Source: Otatea glauca
Taxonomy: Eukaryota > Streptophyta > Magnoliopsida > Poales > Poaceae
Assembly (NCBI GenBank): GCA_036346275.1
Contig: CM070723.1
Location: 7,130,001 to 7,194,000 of the forward strand
Direction: 5' to 3'
Length of the DNA: 64,000 nucleotides
In this document: in pieces, positions 58,121-64,000 of the stretch
How positions within the stretch are numbered: the stretch's first letter is position 1
Layout of the letters: each line of letters opens with the position of its first letter
The notes under the pieces: generated by a model
Database searches by the model: none
Seen by the model: the letters and a program-made list of their open reading frames with translations, nothing else
Told to the model about the DNA's origin: nothing
Translations under genes and position numbers: made by a program

Positions 58121-58949
58121 TTAGTTTTTTTCTTTCATATATGATGTACTAAACACAATATAATGCTTTACTTCCTCACATTATGTAACATTCAGCTATG
58201 GTATTTTGTTTTCATAAGTTATCTTTTATTACGGTATGATCACTTAAGTCTTTTCAGTAGCCCGTAAAATAACATGTTTAGATAAAAAATTACAGAGTAA
58301 TAGCCCCGAAACACCCTTTGATATATGTACTACCACAATATGCAAAAAGATCGTATTTAAAACTTGCTTTTCATCTCAATCCTGCCAAAACAAACACCCT
58401 AAACAATCACTACAGGCCAGATTCTAAAACACTTAAACCTTTGATGGAGCTGACGACCGTGAAGTAGCTTTTTCAGCGCGATTAGCCAGCTCACGAACCC
58501 AATGCTTTAAACTTTTTTAGGTCGATTTGACAACACTCTACCTGTAGCTTTGTCAGGCCGATTTGACCACAGGCTATCAGACCTCTACACTTTCTCATGC
58601 AGGCTTACACGGAAGGGTTTTCATATGTGCTTCGAGGTGACTACTCACTGCACGGTACGAAGTCTCTTCGGTATACTCAATACACACCAACTGCACACTA
58701 CACAGTCCGAAGTGACCACCCACTGCCTACTTTTAACTCCTAATTGACCACTTATTGTATAGTACATTTTGTCAGTGCTAACACCTTGCGTGCATAACTG
58801 CCTTTTCAACCCGACTTGATTACACACTCCGGTTATCCGTCTGTATGTTTGAATCTTACCTTCCAACACTTAGTCCATACACCACCCCTTCGAGTCTATA
58901 AAAGGCCAAACTATAGGCACACATCCATAGCTCCCACTCACACTTTACC

Positions 58950-59935
58950 ATGGCTGCATCCTCTAGTAGAGTATTCTCATGGACACCAGATATAAGCACC
59001 GTAGCCCTTCATTACACGTTGAAGGTTACGCGTAGTGAGAAGGACGATCCATTCAAGGAGGAAAACCTAAGTAAAGTGGTGTCCAAATTGCAAGAGTGGC
59101 GTCCGACATTACCGATGCATAACGTGACAACCTCTGGCCTAAACCTTGTGACCTCCGACGACCTTAAGGTGCACTTGCAAGGGTGACGTCAAAGGTATTT
59201 AAGGGTGTGCGAACTAGCCGACCACCCTTCTGCTACAGGTTTCTCTAGAAGATCTTACAGGGTACTGATGCTGCTCGATCAGTATGCAGAGCATATTAAG
59301 GTTTGTTATTTCATATTCACCTTACTAATCTTTTTAGCGTTATACATAAGTTTACTACTTCGTATTCTCGTCTTGTGTGTTAGTCATTTCCAGAGGATGA
59401 AGAGTTATTGAACAAAGATATCCCAGAATTCTTAGTGATGTATATGCTCTTCAGCGAGGGTGTGATGCCTGGTTCGCGTAGAAGATGCAGAAGAGAATCT
59501 AACTGGAGGGGTAGAGGTCGACACAGTACTGCTGCAGCAGCAAGTTCAAGAGGACGTTCAACCACCACCGGAGGGGGGTTTGCTCCTAACTATACAAATA
59601 ACGATGACGATAATGATGATGATTTCGTATCACCTAGACCTCGCCATTCAAGCACTACCACAACAGGCCGTTCAAGCACTACTACAGCAGGCCGTTCAAG
59701 AAACAATGCAAGAGGACGTTCAACCAGCACTAGAGGCGGCCTAGCTCATAACCATACAAATGACGATGATGATGACGATTCCATGCTACCTAGGCTAGGA
59801 ATCTTGCGTCCTCGGAGTCCTCCCAATTCTGATGATGATATTACATTAAACCCTATCAACAATCCAAGCGTAATACCCCGTCAGCCACCAATAGATAACT
59901 TTCCTTTTTTTGACTATGCCTGCCGACAACCATAG
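58950..59935 (+). CDS. Myb/SANT-like, Arg/Asp-rich accessory protein of the MULE
   Basis: Two exons (58950-59300 and 59384-59935) join in phase at GT-AG to 301 codons. Only one in-frame stop is present, a TGA at 59184-59186 that a single CGA-to-TGA change would explain. Residues about 10-150 fit a Myb/SANT-like (trihelix-type) fold: FSWTPDISTVALHY, DDPFKEENLSKVVSKLQEW, RQRYLRVCELA, LLDQYAEHIK, then LLNKDIPEFLVMYMLF. The same pattern is seen in ORF1 proteins of PIF/Harbinger elements. The C-terminal half is low-complexity: alternating GRSTTT/RGR repeats and NDDDDDD runs, suggesting nucleic-acid binding. Far less decayed than its neighbours. Function is inferred; it could be a transposase partner. 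Confidence 0.55.
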
Positions 59936-60374
59936 CCATAGAATGTATAGTTTTGTGACTTATGTTGTATCTCAATTGTATGAATTCTCTAAGGTATGTA
60001 TGTACCTATGTTGTATCTCAGTTTTATAAATTTTCTAAGGCATGTACCTATGTTCTATCCCTGTTTGTGACTTAGTTCTGCACTTTGCAATATCAATGTC
60101 AGGTTTTATTCAATATTTTGAATATTTTATTATGAATTGTCGTCAAATTTGGAAATATGGCGAACAACAAATTCTATTTTTTTGTCACAAAATTTAGTCT
60201 AACAAATAATTTTGTCCAATACTACATGAATTATCACTAACAAATATGAATTTGTCTGCATTTATTGGACTCTAGTTTGAACTGTAAAACTGTAAAATAC
60301 ATGAATTATCACTGACAAATATGATTTTTTTTTGAATTTATTGGACCCTAATTTGAGCCGTAAAATTGTAAAAT

Positions 60375-60545
60375 TCATTCAGGGACTCAGTCGCAATTCC
60401 AAATTGTGACAGAGAGAAGTCGCAATTCCAAATTGCGACAGAGAGTTATTGCAATTCAAAACTGCGACAGGCGTGTAAATCTGTTATTTTTTTAGCATAT
60501 TATTTCTGTAATTATTTATTAAAATATATTATTTAAAAAAAATTC
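60375..60545. repeat. Right TIR and palindrome array of the large MULE
   Basis: CAGTCGCAATTCCAAATTG, AGTCGCAATTCCAAATTGCG and AACTGCGACAGGCGTGTAAA half-sites are followed by the AT-rich terminus ending AAAAAAAATTC. This is the inverted partner of 44808-45010. Confidence 0.85.
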
Positions 60546-60975
60546 GCCCCAAGCTTAGCTATGCTCAGGAGCTAAAAGAGGATTTCAGGCCTTCAGCTGT
60601 GAATAAATGTTGCACTCTTTTCTGGTGTTTGATGCTGCAAGCCTACTGTGGCCAGAGACTGATGCCCTATGACGGACAATTAAAGGGAGATTTTGCATGT
60701 CCTATTCTAATAAAGGCTGGACCACAATGCATGGAGCCATGGACAGAAGAAGGATCACCAAACAGCAATCTAGGATATAGTTTTGGAATAATTTAAGTAG
60801 TACAGCAGGTCAATTACGTAGACTGAGTTAATCTCCTTGTCCACGACTGTAGGTTCAGTGATAAGTATCTCATGTTGTTGCCCAACATCAGAATGATTGG
60901 CAAAGAAGCCCTGATGTTGTGACAAAGGGTCAGAGAGAAACAACTTACCCACGGTTTAGTGCAGCCATAAACCTA
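60546..60975. other. Spacer between the two MULEs
   Basis: A plus-strand frame, 60550-60796 (QELKEDFRPSAVNKCC onward), looks exon-like in composition, but I recognise no family. The remainder is unassigned. This 430 bp may be original host sequence separating two insertions. Confidence 0.3.
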
Positions 60976-61219
60976 GAATTTTTTTTCTTTAATATTTTTT
61001 TTATTCTTTTTTTCAAAACTATGCGTCCGAATTAAAATTTTACGAAAATACCCCGATGCCGCTGTGTATGGGCGATCGCCCATACACGGGCGATAGCTCT
61101 CTCTGCTTGCTCCTCGCCGTCAGAGCACACGCCATGTTATTCATGGCCCCTGTCGCTCGAGACAGGCGACAGCGACTTTAAAGCCCCGCTTCGCTCGTAA
61201 AGAGCGACCAAATGAGGCG

Positions 61220-61325
61220 TATAAACAAGAGAAAAGAGAAAGAGAAAGAAGAAGAGAAAGAAGAAGAAAAAGAAGAAGAAAAAGAAGAAGAAAAGAAGAG
61301 AAAGAAGAAGAAAAGGGAAAAAAAG
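61220..61325. repeat. GAA/GAAA microsatellite in the MULE leader
   Basis: About 105 bp of AGAAAGAAGAAGA-type repeat. The first MULE has a comparable GAGGA-rich leader at 45070-45160. Confidence 0.9.
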
Positions 61326-61334
61326 TCGATTAAA

Positions 61335-61900
61335 TGCTTTTACTGAAGGTATTTTTACAAATTTTATAAATCTATTATTTAGGAATTTTACGATTTTGTA
61401 GTGTTTAGAAAATCTTGTAGGACTGCTTTGTTATTAGAATTCTAATGTAGCATGTAATATTCAATGAATTTAGGATTGTGTAGCGTTTAGAACTTTAATG
61501 TAGTATTTAGTTTTAGAAATTTGAGGATTGTATAGTATTAAGTACGTTACAAATTTATTGTAGTATTAGAAATTTATTGTAGTGTTTAGAAAATTTAGGA
61601 TTGTGTAGCGTTTACATTTTCTCGGATAGTGTTGTTTAGAAATTTAATGTCATGATTCATATTTAGAACTTTAATGTACTATTTAGTTTTTAGAAATTTG
61701 TGATCTGTATAGTATTAAGTACGTTACAAATTTATTGTAGTGTTTAGAAAATTTAGGATTGTGTAGCGCTTTACAATTTCTGATAGTGTTGTTTAGAAAT
61801 TTAATGTCGCAGCTTCATATTTAGAACTTTAATGTAGTATTTAGTTTTTAGAAATTTCAGGATCAGATTGTATTTTAGAGTAATATTTTTCCGTCGGACG
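61335..61900. repeat. TTTAGAA-rich repeats in the second MULE's leader
   Basis: Words such as TTTAGAAAATTTAGGATTGT, GTAGCGTTTAGAA, TTAATGTAGTATTTAG and AGTACGTTACAAATTTATTG recur several times with periods of roughly 60-180 bp. This is an internally duplicated intron-like leader ahead of the transposase start. Confidence 0.75.
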
Positions 61901-61907
61901 TTGCGGC

Positions 61908-64000
61908 ATGTCGGAGAAATTGTATTTCCAAATATTTTATGGAGATGGGGAGATAGCACAGGGGCGGATGGGGTGGATCTATCATCATTTTCAAGAGTCG
62001 ACGGGCATATGCGCATCGAGCGATAGGACATCTGAGGGTTTGTTGGAGTGGATGTCTCGGATGTTCGGTTTGGATGCCCAGATCGTTGATTCTTGGTCGA
62101 GCGATAGCGAGCCGAGCGCAAGACCGTTTTACGAGAGTTGATTCCTATTAACTCGACGTCAACATGGAGGAGTTATGTTGGTTTTGCCGTAGAGCGGGGT
62201 TGGCGCTCATGTTGTTGGTACATGCTACCCAGTAGCTCCATCGGTGTCGCAAGTTCGTGATGTCGGGGTGGACATTACGGCGGAGGGACATTAAATGTAG
62301 AAGGATGCGAAGAGGAAGGCGGCGAGGAGCCCGAGGCGAGGAGTACGAGGCTGGCGGTGGCGAAGGGACCGGGGCGGAGGAGACAATGGTGGAGGCGCGA
62401 GGTGGCCGACGAGGGGAGGAGGTGGAGGACATTGTTGACTGATGGAAGAGGAGGACCGTGCGGATGAGGAAGTCCTCGATGGTGAGCACTCCGACGAGGA
62501 GGACAACGCCCGAGGTGCCTATCCTCAGTGCGTGGACCAATTACAATTTGAAGACCTAACGATGAATGAAGGGAACATTGATGCATGGGAGTATCGTGAG
62601 AACGAGGTGACGCAGGGCCATATATAAAGACAAGGAGGCTGTGATGGATGCGGTGAAGCATCGGGCAATGTCTCTCGTGCAATTCGGGGTTGTGAAGTCC
62701 AAGAAGAAGGACTACGACGTGAAGTCGTAGTTGATTCGTGCCCATGGCGGTGCATGCATACCAGGAAGTGGACGGACTCTCGAAATGCTCCATAGTGATG
62801 GAGCATAATCTGCGAGCCGGAAGAAACGGAGCGAGGACACCGCAACTGTCGTCCACTTGGGTGGCAAATGTGTTTATGGTCGGATCGTGGACAATCCCCA
62901 TCTGCAGACCTCGATCTATTATCACACCGTGGAGGAGAGGTTTCAAGATAAGATTAGCTACGCAAAGGCATGGAGAGCAAAAAGGACAGACTCTGAAATA
63001 CGGTTCGGGACATACGAGGCTTCAGACGAGAATATTCCCACTTGCTCGAGGCAATCGCACAAAGGAACCCCAGACATCCATCGACCTTGCGGAGTTCCTG
63101 CGGGTGGTGCGTGCCGGGAAGTGGGTATTGCGGCGTGCATTCTTCGCCTCGGCGCATGCATAAATGCGTTAAAACACTTCGTCGCCTTGGCCCTTTGCAT
63201 GGACGGCACATTCCTCACGGGAAGTACAAGGGCCGATTCTAATCTGCGATCGCGGTGGATGCCAACAACCGTGTTCTACCGGTTGCGTTGGCATTCGTGG
63301 AGGAAAACACGGAGAGCTGGGCATCGGTTCCTTGAAAGAGTGAAGCCGGCGCTTGTTCTCGATAGGCACGATGTTTGTGTCATCCATGACCGACATGCGA
63401 GGCACGCTAAAGGCGATCGTGGATATGCAACAAGGGTCGCCGTCGTGGGAGCGACAAAGTGGCGATTCGAGGAAGGTGGTGCATGAGGCACATGGGTGCC
63501 AATTTTTTCCGCGATTCAGAACAAGGAGCTTATGAACATGTTCAGCGCTGTGCAAACAGAACCAACGGAGGAAGTTCGACGCTTTGGAAGACGTTGGACG
63601 AACTAACGAAGAAGCAATCAATGGATCCGAGAGGTACCGCTAGTTCATCAAGGAACCCGATGGTGTACCATGAGCAGGAGAGGACCCACACCTTATATGC
63701 GGCTGCCGAAGCGGACCCCAAACATCCGGCGAGGTCGGTACCAAATAAAGAGTTTCACCGATTGGATACGACATAAGCCTTTGGATAAATGGTCCTTCGC
63801 ACGACGAGGCGGCTCGCGTTATGGGATCATGACAACGAACTCGCGGAGATTTACAATCGGTAATGAAAGGCACGGATGCCTTCCATCGGTGGGTATAGTT
63901 GAGGTGTCTTATTAGGGACACGAGAGATATTTCATTGAGCGATACAAGACCTCCACAAAGATGTATGTCTGGACAATCGATCGTCTTACTCAATCTGTTG
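61908..64000 (+). pseudogene. MULE transposase of the second element, heavily frameshifted, 5' part
   Basis: The N-terminus MSEKLYFQIFYGDGEIAQGR parallels GRVEFKIHYGEG of the first element. Further blocks appear in scattered frames: an acidic EEEDRADEEVLDGEHSDEED stretch, then DAWEYRENEVTQGHI. Later come YAKAWRAKRTDSEIRFGTYE (near 62955), GKYKGRF with AIAVDANNRVLPVALAFVEE (near 63225-63310), and HMGANF-like coding near 63490. Multiple stops and indels mean no full frame survives. The window ends before the SWIM region. Confidence 0.75.

Larger units (their letters stand above)
44808..60545 (+). mobile_element. Large MULE carrying transposase, PMD and Myb/SANT-like genes
   Basis: The left end (44808-45010) and right end (60375-60545) are inverted copies. 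Both contain TAATAAAYAATTAYAGAAAT, AAAAAATAACAGATT and CACRCCTGTCGCA, followed by CTGTCGCAATT/AATTGCGACAG palindromes. The right terminus read inward begins GAATTTTTTTTAAATAATATA; the left terminus has lost or changed its outermost bases, so no TSD could be matched. After a purine-rich leader the element encodes, all on plus, a MURA-type transposase, a PMD protein and a Myb/SANT-like protein. A Helitron (45255-51979) and a Tourist MITE (52248-52478) are inserted in the leader. Without the Helitron the element is about 9 kb. Confidence 0.75.
60976..64000 (+). mobile_element. Second MULE, left part, truncated by the window end
   Basis: Starts GAATTTTTTTTCTTTAATAT, again the GAATTTTTTTT terminus, followed at 61065-61175 by palindromes (GGGCGATCGCCC, CTGTCGCTCGAGACAGGCGACAGCGAC). 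A purine-rich leader (GAAGAAGAAAA repeats at 61220-61325) and an AT-rich intron-like stretch precede a transposase start at 61908. The layout mirrors the first MULE. The right end is outside the window. Confidence 0.7.

Overview
This window looks like nuclear DNA of a grass (Poaceae). Genes carry spliced GT-AG introns, two genes have very GC-rich coding exons, and the intergenic space is packed with grass-type transposons: MULEs with 9-10 bp target-site duplications (TSDs), hAT elements with 8 bp TSDs, Tourist-type MITEs, a Helitron and solo LTRs. I see no bacterial, organellar or viral genome context. All family names come from reading motifs; no search was run.

Host genes are few. (1) A six-exon BAH plus tandem Agenet (Tudor-like) chromatin-reader gene lies on the minus strand (12851 to 4884). 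Its exons splice in phase to 633 codons. Its 4.3 kb first intron holds a MULE that itself holds a solo LTR, plus a MITE and a 50-bp tandem repeat. (2) A single-exon Ycf33-like plastid membrane protein gene lies on the plus strand (21174-21731). An in-frame TAG separates its transit-peptide-like N-terminus from its conserved domain. (3) A three-exon heavy-metal-associated isoprenylated plant protein (HIPP, Pi21-like architecture) lies on the plus strand (41433-43842) and ends in a CaaX box.

The rest is mostly mobile DNA. 1-4.4 kb: hAT remnants and a fold-back MULE with an exact 9-bp TSD. 13.7-15 kb: a MULE-like inverted-repeat pair. 15.6-18.6 kb: a near-complete hAT element with a dead transposase, apparently inserted in a SINE. 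19.0-19.4 kb: a MULE MITE. 22.5-28.6 kb: a MULE end, an LTR-like segment and a non-autonomous MULE with a 10-bp TSD that contains an hAT. 29.8-31.7 kb: a non-autonomous hAT. 35.2-39.2 kb: a broken minus-strand hAT transposase and an LTR.

The most interesting region is 44.8-64 kb. A large MULE (about 44.8-60.5 kb) carries three plus-strand genes: a MURA-type transposase with a SWIM finger, a plant mobile domain (PMD) gene, and a near-intact Myb/SANT-like, Arg/Asp-rich protein. Its termini hold arrays of short CTGTCGC/GCGACAG palindromes. A 6.7 kb Helitron carrying gene fragments (one F-box/FBD-like) sits in its leader, and a Tourist MITE sits just ahead of its transposase. A second, more decayed MULE of the same superfamily starts at about 60.98 kb and runs off the window. 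Variants of the same palindrome array mark at least four element ends at 22.6, 26.7/28.5 and 61.1 kb, suggesting one MULE lineage with autonomous and non-autonomous members.
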